64,000 bases of DNA from the NCBI GenBank assembly GCA_045221575.1, contig JBGUWU010000025.1:65013-129012 (forward strand). The letters are read 5' to 3'. The translations under genes were made by a program, and so were the position numbers. Source of the stretch: Scybalousia_A sp045221575 (GTDB lineage Bacteria; Bacteroidota; Bacteroidia; Bacteroidales; P3). Positions 27,203-36,512 of this stretch are shown here, one piece after another (the first letter of the stretch is position 1; every line of letters begins with the position of its first letter). The notes under the pieces are model-generated. The model did no database searches. It was not told where the DNA came from and saw nothing but the letters and a program-made list of their open reading frames with translations.

Positions 27203-27210
27203 CAAAAGTA
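27203..27210 (-). promoter_or_regulatory. Bacteroidetes -7 box (TACTTTTG)
   Basis: Minus-strand TACTTTTG, a TAnnTTTG match, 40 bases before the lipoprotein start. Confidence 0.5.
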
Positions 27211-27354
27211 GTAAATAAATTTGAAAAAACGATTTTTATAATCAAAAATTTGAAAAATCTATTCTTTTTTCAAGTATTTGAAGTCTAAGATTAACGCCAA
27301 CTTAGCATAATCAAAATAAAAAATCATGAAATTTTAAAAAATTAGAATCAAGTC

Positions 27355-27465
27355 TTGGTAAATTAAGTTTTGATTCTAATTTATTAAGACTTGGTTTTAT
27401 TTTTCTAAAACTTGATTCCTTTTTACCAAAATTCTATTATCAAATAAAAATTAAAAAATTCCATA
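27355..27465. repeat. 21-bp array with conserved tail (array C)
   Basis: TTGG/TTGA-core units start at about 27355, 27370, 27391 and 27412 (21-bp steps for the last three), then a tail from 27413 to 27465 that is nearly identical to the tail of the array at 49556-49607. It fills most of the 369-bp divergent gap between the lipoprotein gene and batC. Confidence 0.7.
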
Positions 27466-27532
27466 ACACAACTGCAAGAAATAAAAACAATAAAACCAAT
27501 GCCCTTGCGTTATTAAGTTAAATTTTGTTGAT

Positions 27533-28159
27533 ATGAAAGGATATACATATATATTATTGCTCGTTTTGTTTTTGGTTGTAATGTCTTCGTGTGATAAAAA
27601 AAGACAGTATGCACGAGAAGGGAACAGAGCGTATAACAAAAAATCGTATCTTAAAGCAGAAGAGAAATATAATGATGCTTTAAAGGAGGATTCCACTTTT
27701 ATTCCTGCCTTATACAACTTAGGAAACACTTTTTATATGTCTTCAGACAGTAACTATAAAGCAGCAATAGAAACTTACGACAAAGTACTCAGCCAACCGA
27801 TGGGCAAAACAAAGAAGGACACCTTAAAGTATGCCAATACTTTGTATAATAGAGGTAACTCATTTTTCAATCTCTCACAAATGAATACAGAAGACAGCAA
27901 TGCAAACAAATATCTTGCTCAAGCTGCGAAAGATTACCAACAATCTCTTATTTTAAACCCTAAAGACAGTAATGCAAAATATAATCTTGCCTTATGTCTT
28001 TGGTTGATGAAGAATGATAATCAAAACAACAACGACCAAAACAATCAACAAATGCAACAAATGTTGGAGGCTATGAAGATAAACGAAAAGAAAACATTAG
28101 AAAAAACTAAAACCAGACCTCAAAAATCTCCAAAATCAAACAACGATAAAGATTGGTAA
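27533..28159 (+). CDS. batC: BatC-like TPR lipoprotein
   Basis: BatC belongs to the Bacteroides aerotolerance (bat) set of envelope proteins. The 208-residue protein has a lipoprotein signal (lipobox VMSSC) and three to four TPR units (AREGNRAYNKKSYLKAEEKYNDALKEDSTFIPALYNLGNTFY; YANTLYNRGNSFF; YQQSLILNPKDSNAKYNLALCL), then a Q/N-rich and Lys-rich tail typical of BatC. It ends 2 bp before the batD-batE gene. The usual upstream partners (moxR, a DUF58 gene, batA, batB) are missing: a divergent gap with a repeat array is found instead. Confidence 0.8.
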   Translation: MKGYTYILLLVLFLVVMSSCDKKRQYAREGNRAYNKKSYLKAEEKYNDALKEDSTFIPALYNLGNTFYMSSDSNYKAAIETYDKVLSQPMGKTKKDTLKYANTLYNRGNSFFNLSQMNTEDSNANKYLAQAAKDYQQSLILNPKDSNAKYNLALCLWLMKNDNQNNNDQNNQQMQQMLEAMKINEKKTLEKTKTRPQKSPKSNNDKDW

Positions 28160-28161
28160 CA

Positions 28162-30792
28162 ATGCGAAAACAAACCATACTTTTATTATTATTTATTCTG
28201 TCTTCTTTGAGTCTTTTTGCTCAAACAAGTTTCAGAGGAAGAGCTCCACAAACAGCCTATGTTGGTGAGGGTTTTACTATTCAATATTCTATAAGTTGTA
28301 AGGATAAACCATCTAACTTTGAGATACCAACAGTAAATGGAGCAAATATTGTTTCAGGACCTTACCAGGGATCTTCTTCAAGCACAACTATAATAAACGG
28401 ACAAGTTTCTTCTTCACATTCTTATACTTTTTCTATTGTTATTCAAGCTACAAAAGTAGGAAAAGTAACTATCTCTCCTGCAAGAATAAAAGCCGATGGC
28501 AGAATATATTCTTCTCAAAGTTTTACAATAGACGTGAGAGATAGAGGTTCTTCTAATGGTGGTAATAATTATAACAGAGGTTATAATCATAACAATCAAC
28601 AACAAAATAATTACTATCAAAAAACTCCACAAAGAAACAATACTCCAAATAACACAAGCATAAATATAGACAATCAAGCTTTATTTGTTAGGGCAATACC
28701 TAATAAAACAAATGTTGTTAAAGGTGAAGAAATAGTTATCTCTTATAAACTTTATACTCTTTTGCCTGTTTCAGAATATAGTATACAAAAAATACCTTCT
28801 TCTATTGGTTTTTGGATAGAAGAGTTAGATCGACAAGAAACTCCAAGCCTTTCAATAGAAGAATATAATGGACAAAAATATCAAGTTGCCATATTAAGAA
28901 AAGTTATAGTTTATCCACAGCGAACAGGCCAATTAACCATACAAGGAATGCCTTTAAGTATTGTGGCACATGTACAAACTCATTCACAAAGACAATTTTC
29001 AACAGGAGATCCTTTCTTTGATAGATTTCTTAACGATCCATTCTTTTCTTCTGTCGCAACAAGTTATCAAAGAGTTGAAAAGAGTTTAAAAACTAATGCT
29101 GTTACCATTAATGTTTCTGAACTACCAAAACCTCAAGCAGAAAATTTTGCAGGAGGAGTGGGAACGTTTAATATAACTTCTTCTATGTCTAATGATAAAA
29201 TAAAAGCTTTTGATGCTTTTTATCTTACTTATACTATAGAAGGACAAGGTAATCTTACTCTTATTAACTCTCTTCCGTTAAAACTTCCTGATGAATTTCA
29301 AATATCTGACCCTGAAATAACAGATAGGATTTCTAAAACAGGTGCAGGTCTGACAGGATCAAGAACGTTTAAATATTTAGTTATTCCTTCTGTTGAGGGA
29401 AACTTTAAAATACCTCAACTTTCTATTTCTTACTATGATGTCAAAGCAAAAGAATATAAAACCATAACAGCAGAAGGTTATAATATTCACGTAGCTAAAG
29501 GAGATGCTTCTTCGGGTTATGCTAAACAATTAGATGAAAGAGCAAAATATAGAAACATGGATATTATTCCAACTAAAAACCTTAGTCTTAATGCAAAAGA
29601 AAGACACGTTTTTGATAACGCTTTTATATATATTGTTCTTGTTGTTTTGTTTTTGATTACTTTGATTTTAATTTCTGTTTATTCAAAATACTTGACAAGC
29701 CTTAGCGACGTAGTAGCAACTAAAAGAAGAAGAGCGACTAAAGTAGCTATTAAACGTTTGAAAAAAGCAAAGAAACTACTTACTCTTCAAAAATATGAAG
29801 ACTTTGAAGATGAAATTGCTACTGCTCTTTGGAATTATCTTTTAGATAGGTTTAAAATAGAAAAATCTAAGTTCAGTGTTGAAACATGTGCTGCAAAACT
29901 TATCTCTGAAGATATAAGAAAAGAAACTGTAGATAATCTAATTTCAATATTTAATCGTTGTCAATATATAAGATTTTCTCAAGACAAACAAACAAATGCA
30001 GATGATACAATATATAATGATACAGTTAATGTAATTGCTTCAATAGAAGAAGAGATGAAACAAAGCAAAAAACAAATAAATACACAAAATAAAGAAAGTG
30101 AAGAAGATATATTAAATAATATAAGAAAAGGATTACCTATATTGTTATTTATGTTTGTATCTTCCTTTGCTTTAGCAGGAAATACTACTCAAACAGAAAG
30201 TTTATCTTCTAAAGATTTATGTGCAAAAGCGGAAACATATTTCCGTAATTCAGATTATGCTAATGCTATGCTATATTATGAAAAAGCGTTAAAACAAGCT
30301 CCTAACAACAAAGAGATAAAACTAAACATCAATGTTGTCCGTTCAAGACTTATGGGAGATTGTTATATTATGTCTGAATGGTTACCAATAAGAATAGTAA
30401 AATATATTGCAGGAACAATGTCTTTAATGATGTGGGCTTGGGTTATGATAATTCTCTTTATTGTTTCCTGCGTTACTTTCTTCTTTTATAGGTTTTCTGA
30501 AAGAAAAGTATTGATGTTTTATGTTTGTATTGTTGCCCTGATTTTATCTTTATGTGCTATGGGATTTGGAATAGAAAGACAGAGTATGCAAAATGATGAT
30601 AGTAATGCTATAATAATGACCTCTGGTATTAAACTAAAAACTTCAAGAAACGATTCTTCTAAAGATATTATAACTCTTTACAAAGGTCAAAAGATAAAAA
30701 TAATAGAAAGAGAAAGCAGTAGATGGATAAAAGTCAGAACAGAAGACAGAAGAGTGGGTTATATTAATAGTAAGGATTACAAACGAATTTAA
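28162..30792 (+). CDS. BatD-BatE fusion protein
   Basis: One 876-residue reading frame covers two normally separate genes. Residues 1-650 are BatD: signal peptide (MRKQTILLLLFILSSLSLFAQ), beta-rich oxygen-tolerance domain with PQTAYVGEGFTIQYSI, an Asn/Gln-rich stretch, a membrane segment about 486-508 and a cytoplasmic region. From about 655 a second signal-like hydrophobic segment (GLPILLFMFVSSFALAG) begins a BatE-like part: TPR (685-725), two membrane segments (752-775, 783-803) and a C-terminal SH3-like domain (820-876) with the KIIERESSRWIKV pattern. The sequence shows no stop between them. Topology of the junction is uncertain. ATG 28162 is the start; an upstream TTG is unlikely. Confidence 0.8.
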   Translation: MRKQTILLLLFILSSLSLFAQTSFRGRAPQTAYVGEGFTIQYSISCKDKPSNFEIPTVNGANIVSGPYQGSSSSTTIINGQVSSSHSYTFSIVIQATKVGKVTISPARIKADGRIYSSQSFTIDVRDRGSSNGGNNYNRGYNHNNQQQNNYYQKTPQRNNTPNNTSINIDNQALFVRAIPNKTNVVKGEEIVISYKLYTLLPVSEYSIQKIPSSIGFWIEELDRQETPSLSIEEYNGQKYQVAILRKVIVYPQRTGQLTIQGMPLSIVAHVQTHSQRQFSTGDPFFDRFLNDPFFSSVATSYQRVEKSLKTNAVTINVSELPKPQAENFAGGVGTFNITSSMSNDKIKAFDAFYLTYTIEGQGNLTLINSLPLKLPDEFQISDPEITDRISKTGAGLTGSRTFKYLVIPSVEGNFKIPQLSISYYDVKAKEYKTITAEGYNIHVAKGDASSGYAKQLDERAKYRNMDIIPTKNLSLNAKERHVFDNAFIYIVLVVLFLITLILISVYSKYLTSLSDVVATKRRRATKVAIKRLKKAKKLLTLQKYEDFEDEIATALWNYLLDRFKIEKSKFSVETCAAKLISEDIRKETVDNLISIFNRCQYIRFSQDKQTNADDTIYNDTVNVIASIEEEMKQSKKQINTQNKESEEDILNNIRKGLPILLFMFVSSFALAGNTTQTESLSSKDLCAKAETYFRNSDYANAMLYYEKALKQAPNNKEIKLNINVVRSRLMGDCYIMSEWLPIRIVKYIAGTMSLMMWAWVMIILFIVSCVTFFFYRFSERKVLMFYVCIVALILSLCAMGFGIERQSMQNDDSNAIIMTSGIKLKTSRNDSSKDIITLYKGQKIKIIERESSRWIKVRTEDRRVGYINSKDYKRI

Positions 30793-30808
30793 TTTACAAT
30801 AAAAATAT

Positions 30809-31252
30809 ATGAAAGAAAAAAGAGAAGATTGCAATACTTCTGAAGCAAGAATAATTAAAATAGAAGGAAACAAAATACAACTAATAGTAGAACAAAAAGA
30901 AAGTTGTAGTGCTTGTGCTGCTGCTGCTTTATGTGAAAAAACGTCTAAGTCAGGTAAAAATCTTGAGATTATTCAGTCAAATGCTAAAAGTTTTGAGGTG
31001 GGAGAAAAAGTTTTGCTTAATGTTCCTCAAAGTAAAATCTACAAAGCATTAAGTCTTGCTTTTTTATATCCTCTTATTCTCATTGCTTTGGTTTGTTTGC
31101 TTTCTGCATACGTATTTCTTTTGTCTGAAAATGCTATAGTGCTTTTGTCTATCGGCTTTGTTGCAGCATATTATTTTGTTTTATATCTTTGCAGACATAA
31201 GCCTTTTTTCAACTTTTCTCTCTTTATTTCAAAAATACCAGAAATGGTATAA
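30809..31252 (+). CDS. RseC/MucC family membrane protein
   Basis: A 147-residue protein with an N-terminal SoxR-reducing-system RseC-like domain: EARIIKIEGNKIQLIVEQKESCSACAAAALCEK, with Cys clustered at the positions typical for the family, followed by GEKVLLNVP and two membrane segments (about 83-104 and 107-125). In many Bacteroidetes this gene precedes the rnf operon; here no rnf genes are adjacent, and it follows the bat fusion gene by 16 bp. Possible function is redox-linked, by analogy only. A Bacteroidetes promoter for the next gene begins about 60 bp downstream. Confidence 0.75.
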   Translation: MKEKREDCNTSEARIIKIEGNKIQLIVEQKESCSACAAAALCEKTSKSGKNLEIIQSNAKSFEVGEKVLLNVPQSKIYKALSLAFLYPLILIALVCLLSAYVFLLSENAIVLLSIGFVAAYYFVLYLCRHKPFFNFSLFISKIPEMV

Positions 31253-31309
31253 ACTAAGTATGGAACAAAGTACTTAGTAGTGTTTATTACAAAAAAAATA
31301 TTCAAAATA

Positions 31310-31339
31310 TTTGTATATAATTTTTTTTGTGTATCTTTG
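31310..31339 (+). promoter_or_regulatory. Promoter (TTTG-N18-TATCTTTG)
   Basis: TTTG at 31310-31313 and TATCTTTG at 31332-31339, spacing 18; drives the T9SS type A protein gene, leader about 40 bases. Confidence 0.65.
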
Positions 31340-31386
31340 CCACTTAATATATTCACTAAGAATTTAATATAAAGAATAAATAAATT

Positions 31387-34300
31387 ATGAAAAACAGAAA
31401 ATTACTTTTAAGCCTTTTGCTATTTGCTCTAATTGGTTTTGTATCAGCAAATAGTTTGTTGGCAAAAGCCTTGACAGATGGAGAACAAGGTAACACAACT
31501 GACTGGAAAATGATAGGACCTGATAACGTTGCAGGTCGTGTGCGTGCTGCTATGTTTGATAGAAACAACTATGGTGTTGTTTATGCTGGAACTGTTGCAG
31601 GATTGTATGTTAGTGTTGATAATGGAAAGAGTTGGAGAGAAGTTCCTTCTCTTGGTTCTGGTCATGAAAACATTACTGCTTTAGCACAAGATGAAAATGG
31701 TGTAATCTATGTAGGTACTGGTGAAGGTTACTATAACATTGGGCTTCACAATATGAATCACTTAGGTTATAGCGATGAAGCAACTGGAAGAATAGGTTCT
31801 GGTGTTTACAAAAGCAATACTCTTTCTACTAACTGGACAGAGGGACTTAGCACTGCAGAAGCAAAATATGAATGGATTCTTAGCCACCTTTCTTTCTCTG
31901 TAATAGAAGGAACAACTGTTGCAAACGCTTATAATGAGTATCAAAATTGGGCTTTCATAAATGCAATGGCATATGCAAACCATACTCTTTATGTAGCAAC
32001 AAAGAACTCTGGACTTCATGCTATCAATACAGAAGATAATTCTGATATAAAAGATATTGAATTAGGTATTGGTTATATGAATGTTTATGATGTTGTAGTA
32101 AATAATAATGGTGATGTTGCTGTTGCTTATTCTGATGATGTTAGTGGATCTGAAGTAGCCATTGTTACTCCTAACACAGACGGAACATACACAGCAACTA
32201 CAAAATTAACTCCTACAACAATTGATGCACAACTTCCTATGGGTAGAGTTAAATTGTTGTTTGGAAATAATAACCCTAACAATCTTTATGCTTATATTGC
32301 CACACAAGGACATTCATACGATGGTTATTATGTAAATGGTAGTTCTTATGAAACTGCTAACGGAGCATCAACTTCTGCTCTTTCTGGTATGGCTATGGGT
32401 GTTTGGAGAACAACTTCTCTTGAAGAACCTAATTGGCAATGTATAACTCCTTCTTCTTTCAGCAATGGACAACAGCTTAATTATGCTATGTCTTTAGCAG
32501 TAGATGATAACGACAATATGGAAATACTTTATGTTGGTGGTAATAGTATTTTAAGAGGACAAGATGTAAATGGTAATGGTATTTTATCTTTCTCTTCTAT
32601 GACAACACCTACTATGGATATGACAGATATAGAGACTTCTGTTACATACGGAATTGGATATGTTCCTGCAAACATTCACTCTATTCTATTTATGAAAAAT
32701 CCTCAAAGTGTAGCAGATTCCATATTCCAACTATATACAACAGATGCTGGTGTTTATACTTATCAATATGATTCTATATTGAAAGCTCCTATTTACACTC
32801 CAGGTAAAGGTATGAACAACTCTCAAGTTTATAAAGTTACTGCTGCAAGTGATGGTGCTGTTATGGCAGCTACTCAAAGTAATGCTATTTCTTACATTCC
32901 TTCTCCATCTGAAGACGGAATGAAGAGTGCTAAACGAGTTTGGGCAATAAATAGTACTAATTATCCTCTTAATAGTTTCTATGAAGAAAGAGATAACTCT
33001 TATGCAGCAAATTCTTCCTTATCTGCTATTTCAACAAGTGGTACAAACGTAATCTCTTCTGCAATAAACAAAGTTCTTCCTGCAAGTAATGCAAGAAAAC
33101 CTTACATCGTTGCAAGACCTTTCATCAACATTGCAAGAACATATGGAAACAAAGGTGTCTATGATGAAATAGAAACAGAAACAGTATGGAACTTTGGTGG
33201 AGCTACTCAAGTAAATGATATGGGTTACTTTATGTCAGAAAAAATGTACAAAGGTAACATGTATGCAAACTTTGTAACTCCTATGGCTTATTGGGAAACA
33301 TTTGATGGAGCAACTAACTTAAAAGATAGTATTCCTTTAACATTGAAAGTGGGTACAGAAATTATCCGTGGAAATGAACGTATATCTATTATAAGAGGAC
33401 AAGAAATATTAAAAGGAGATAAACTTGTTATTTCTGACAACAATTTCTTAGGTTATCCTTTCATACATGAATTTGATGCTTCTTATAAATTAGACGCTGT
33501 TCAAGCAGGTGGTGATACTTTATTCTACTATGATACTGCTTCAACAGACACAACTGCTTACAAATTCAAAATACTTCCAAAACTTCAAACAAGATTAGCT
33601 GTTGCTACTCCTCAAGGATTATTCTTAACAGCACAACCTATGGATTTCTCTCGTAAATATGATTATGTTGGTTATCTAAACATTACTGATACAACTAAAT
33701 TCCTTCTTTGGAGAAGATTATTCTCTGTTGGAGATATACCAAGCAATGGTGATTTTAGTCCTAAACATCTTAATGAATCTGTTAGAAACGTTGCATTCTC
33801 TGCAGATGGAGGAAGTATATTCTTAACATTAGATGTTTACAACGATGGTAGTGGAACAAATAGTGCTTCTTCATACGAAGTTTATTCAGAGACAAAACTT
33901 ATAAGAATAGACGGAATAAACGATACTACTCTTTATTATATTAAAGATAGATTTGCAGGTAATATACAAGATACTGACAGATTTACAAGAACAGAATTGG
34001 CAAGCTTCAACAGAAGAGTTTCTTCTATTGCAACTGACCCTAACAACGTAAATCGTTTAGTTCTAACATTTGACGGTTATCAAAACGCAACTAATGTAAT
34101 GTATACTGAAAATGCAATGAGTGCTACTCCTTCTTTCGGTGTTCTTAACAACCCTCCTCAACCAAATGCAACTGTTGCTCCTGTTTATTCTGCTTTGATA
34201 GAAAAATTTGAAGGCAACACATTATTTGTTGGAACAGAAGATGGTGTTTATAGAATGGATAACTTTACTTCTGGTAGTGGTCAATGGGTAAAAGATGACG

Positions 34301-34791
34301 AAGGAACTGTTCCTGTTTATCACCTATGGCAACAAACACAAAACCGTCCTGAAATTACTTTCACTGATCAATCAACAGGTGTTAGCGAAAACGTAACTTA
34401 TGGTGCAACTAAAAATGCTGGTGTTATCTATGCTGCAACTTATGGTAGAGGAGTTCTTATGAACAAAAAATATCAACAAGAAAATCCAGATGCAGAAAGC
34501 TATGTATCTCTTCCTACAGTAAGAAATACAAAAGATATTCTATCATTGAGTGTATATCCAAACCCTACAAAAACATATTCTACAATATCTTACTCTCTAA
34601 GCGAACCTTCAAACGTAACATTTAGAATGTTTGATATGAACGGAAGACTTGTTTCAACTTTGGATAATGGTAGAGAAGCTAAAGGACAACATTCACAAGT
34701 TGTTGATGTTAATAGTATGAAGAAAGGTGTTTATGTTATACAACTAATAACAGAATCTTCTACTCGCACTGCAAAACTTATAGTTGAATAG
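31387..34791 (+). CDS. Large secreted beta-propeller protein with T9SS type A sorting domain
   Basis: The 1134-residue product has a signal peptide (cleavage near NSLLAKA), then a sortilin/BNR-type region: GPDNVAGRVRAAMFDRNNYGVVYAGTVAGLYVSVDNGKSWREV has an Asp-box (SVDNGKSW), and similar propeller strands recur (ITALAQDENGVIYVGTGEG; NTLFVGTEDGVYRMDN). The last 80 residues, starting LSLSVYPNPTKTYSTISYSL and ending KKGVYVIQLITESSTRTAKLIVE, are a type A sorting domain for type IX secretion. The protein is therefore surface-exposed or released. Ligand or enzyme activity is unknown. It is preceded by a good promoter and followed by a terminator, so it is monocistronic. Confidence 0.85.
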   Translation: MKNRKLLLSLLLFALIGFVSANSLLAKALTDGEQGNTTDWKMIGPDNVAGRVRAAMFDRNNYGVVYAGTVAGLYVSVDNGKSWREVPSLGSGHENITALAQDENGVIYVGTGEGYYNIGLHNMNHLGYSDEATGRIGSGVYKSNTLSTNWTEGLSTAEAKYEWILSHLSFSVIEGTTVANAYNEYQNWAFINAMAYANHTLYVATKNSGLHAINTEDNSDIKDIELGIGYMNVYDVVVNNNGDVAVAYSDDVSGSEVAIVTPNTDGTYTATTKLTPTTIDAQLPMGRVKLLFGNNNPNNLYAYIATQGHSYDGYYVNGSSYETANGASTSALSGMAMGVWRTTSLEEPNWQCITPSSFSNGQQLNYAMSLAVDDNDNMEILYVGGNSILRGQDVNGNGILSFSSMTTPTMDMTDIETSVTYGIGYVPANIHSILFMKNPQSVADSIFQLYTTDAGVYTYQYDSILKAPIYTPGKGMNNSQVYKVTAASDGAVMAATQSNAISYIPSPSEDGMKSAKRVWAINSTNYPLNSFYEERDNSYAANSSLSAISTSGTNVISSAINKVLPASNARKPYIVARPFINIARTYGNKGVYDEIETETVWNFGGATQVNDMGYFMSEKMYKGNMYANFVTPMAYWETFDGATNLKDSIPLTLKVGTEIIRGNERISIIRGQEILKGDKLVISDNNFLGYPFIHEFDASYKLDAVQAGGDTLFYYDTASTDTTAYKFKILPKLQTRLAVATPQGLFLTAQPMDFSRKYDYVGYLNITDTTKFLLWRRLFSVGDIPSNGDFSPKHLNESVRNVAFSADGGSIFLTLDVYNDGSGTNSASSYEVYSETKLIRIDGINDTTLYYIKDRFAGNIQDTDRFTRTELASFNRRVSSIATDPNNVNRLVLTFDGYQNATNVMYTENAMSATPSFGVLNNPPQPNATVAPVYSALIEKFEGNTLFVGTEDGVYRMDNFTSGSGQWVKDDEGTVPVYHLWQQTQNRPEITFTDQSTGVSENVTYGATKNAGVIYAATYGRGVLMNKKYQQENPDAESYVSLPTVRNTKDILSLSVYPNPTKTYSTISYSLSEPSNVTFRMFDMNGRLVSTLDNGREAKGQHSQVVDVNSMKKGVYVIQLITESSTRTAKLIVE

Positions 34792-34818
34792 TTATTTTGT
34801 TTTCATAATTATATTTCT

Positions 34819-34860
34819 GAGAGGGTTCTACAAACAATAGAACCCTCTCTTATTTTTTTT
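34819..34860 (+). terminator. Terminator after T9SS type A gene
   Basis: Inverted repeat GAGAGGGTTCTA / TAGAACCCTCTC (12 bp, perfect) with a 7-base loop, followed by T-rich 34850-34860. Confidence 0.9.
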
Positions 34861-34933
34861 CTGTTCAACTACAATCGTTATCCTTTTTGCATAATTTCTG
34901 TTTTCTCTCTTATATATTCTAATCAAAATGTAT

Positions 34934-34941
34934 TACCTTTG
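34934..34941 (+). promoter_or_regulatory. Bacteroidetes -7 box (TACCTTTG)
   Basis: Exact TAnnTTTG match 20 bases before the ATG at 34962. Confidence 0.5.
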
Positions 34942-34961
34942 CATTATCAACTTACAATAAT

Positions 34962-36389
34962 ATGAAGAAGGCTATTTTTGCTTTGATGTTGATGTTCTTT
35001 GCCTTAACATCGTTAGCACAAGAAAAGAAAGAAATACATATACTCTCAAGCAACGACATGCATGCTGCCATAGAGTGCTTCCCTCGTTTAAGTTTTGTTG
35101 CAGATTCATTGAGAGCCTTATATCCTAACTTGCTTATACTTTCAGCAGGTGACAATCGTTCAGGAGATCCTTTGAACGATATGTATGAAATCCCTGCTTA
35201 TCCTATGGTTGCTTTGATGAATATGGTCGGATTTCACTCCACAACACTTGGAAACCATGAGTTTGATTCCGGAGAAGAAGGATTAGCAAAACTTATTAAT
35301 ATGTCTAATTTCTCTTATCTCTGTGCTAATGTTTTTCCTGCAAACTCAACGGGAATTAATCTTCGTCCGTGGCAAAAATTTGATATTGGTGAAGTTTGTG
35401 TCGGCGTTATCGGAATCACAGCTCTTGGTCAGATGGGCACACCTGAAAGCCACCCAAACAATATGAAAGACATCTCTTTCACTACTCCTTTAGAAACTAT
35501 TAAACAGTATGAATTCTTACGAAAAGAATGCGATGTTATAGTTCTGCTGTCCCATCTCGGTTTTGAAGATGATGTAAAAATATCAGCCTCTCTCCCTTGG
35601 GTAGATGTTATTATTGGAGGTCATTCTCATACACAACTAAAAGGTGGAGAGATTCACAATGGTCTGCTTATAACTCAAAATGAAAACCGTCTGAAACAAG
35701 TTACTCATACAACACTAACTCTTCATAATGGTAAAATAACAGATAAGCAAGCAGAAAATATTGTTATCCGAGGTGGAACAAACGAGAATAAAGTTGTCAA
35801 AACTCTTGTAGAGTACTTTTGTAATAATCCCGCTTTTGAAAGAGTTCTTGCTATTGCCGATGCTTCTTTTTCAAGTTATGAAGAACTTGGTTGTTTGATA
35901 GCAGATGCTCTTGTCAATGAGAGTGAAGCTGATTTAAGTTTTCAGAATGCAGGAGGAGTGCGTTATGATACCCACGAAGCAGGTCCAATAACTATGAAAG
36001 ATATACTAAGACTTGACCCTTTTCAAAATGATGTTATGATTGTTTCTCTAACAGGTAAGGAATTAGTGGAAATACTTGCTAAGTGCTACAACAATGACCA
36101 AAAACAATTTCCATATCTCGGAGGTATGACGGCTGAATATGTTGTTGATACTCCCACAAAACAACTGAAGAAAATAACTCTCTTTGATAAAGATGGCAAA
36201 AAACTTAATATGAAAAAAACTTATCGTGTTGTTACCAATAGTTATGCCCTTGCCATCAGCCCAACTAAACGTAAAGACGAAGGTCATAGCCTCAACGTAA
36301 TCACAACAGAACTAATTATGAACTATTTAGAACATCAACGCCATATAAATTACCAAGGCAAAACCTGTCTAAAAGAGATTAAGGAATAA
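34962..36389 (+). CDS. Secreted 5'-nucleotidase / metallophosphatase
   Basis: A 475-residue UshA-type enzyme: signal peptide (ending LTSLAQ), N-terminal calcineurin-like metallophosphatase domain with SSNDMHA, SAGDNRSGDP, GNHEFDSGEEG and GGHSHTQ metal-binding motifs, then a C-terminal 5'-nucleotidase domain (DLSFQNAGGVRYD; FQNDVMIVSLTGKELVEIL; YRVVTNSYALA). Such enzymes dephosphorylate nucleotides in the periplasm so that nucleosides and phosphate can be taken up. Note that the usual D-x-H of the first motif reads N-D-M-H here (family form TNDxHG), still consistent. Monocistronic, ended by a bidirectional hairpin. Confidence 0.9.
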   Translation: MKKAIFALMLMFFALTSLAQEKKEIHILSSNDMHAAIECFPRLSFVADSLRALYPNLLILSAGDNRSGDPLNDMYEIPAYPMVALMNMVGFHSTTLGNHEFDSGEEGLAKLINMSNFSYLCANVFPANSTGINLRPWQKFDIGEVCVGVIGITALGQMGTPESHPNNMKDISFTTPLETIKQYEFLRKECDVIVLLSHLGFEDDVKISASLPWVDVIIGGHSHTQLKGGEIHNGLLITQNENRLKQVTHTTLTLHNGKITDKQAENIVIRGGTNENKVVKTLVEYFCNNPAFERVLAIADASFSSYEELGCLIADALVNESEADLSFQNAGGVRYDTHEAGPITMKDILRLDPFQNDVMIVSLTGKELVEILAKCYNNDQKQFPYLGGMTAEYVVDTPTKQLKKITLFDKDGKKLNMKKTYRVVTNSYALAISPTKRKDEGHSLNVITTELIMNYLEHQRHINYQGKTCLKEIKE

Positions 36390-36439
36390 AACTTCATTTC
36401 AATTTACAAAAATATTCTCTTAGAATATTGAAAACAAAG

Positions 36440-36478
36440 AGTGGCAAGATTATTTCCTTGTTTTGAAATCTTGCCACT
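36440..36478. terminator. Bidirectional hairpin terminator
   Basis: Perfect 12-bp inverted repeat AGTGGCAAGATT / AATCTTGCCACT with a 15-base loop between convergent genes; T-rich beyond the right arm. Confidence 0.75.
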
Positions 36479-36512
36479 GCTATTTTATTGTTAAATTTTT
36501 GTTGTTTTATCC

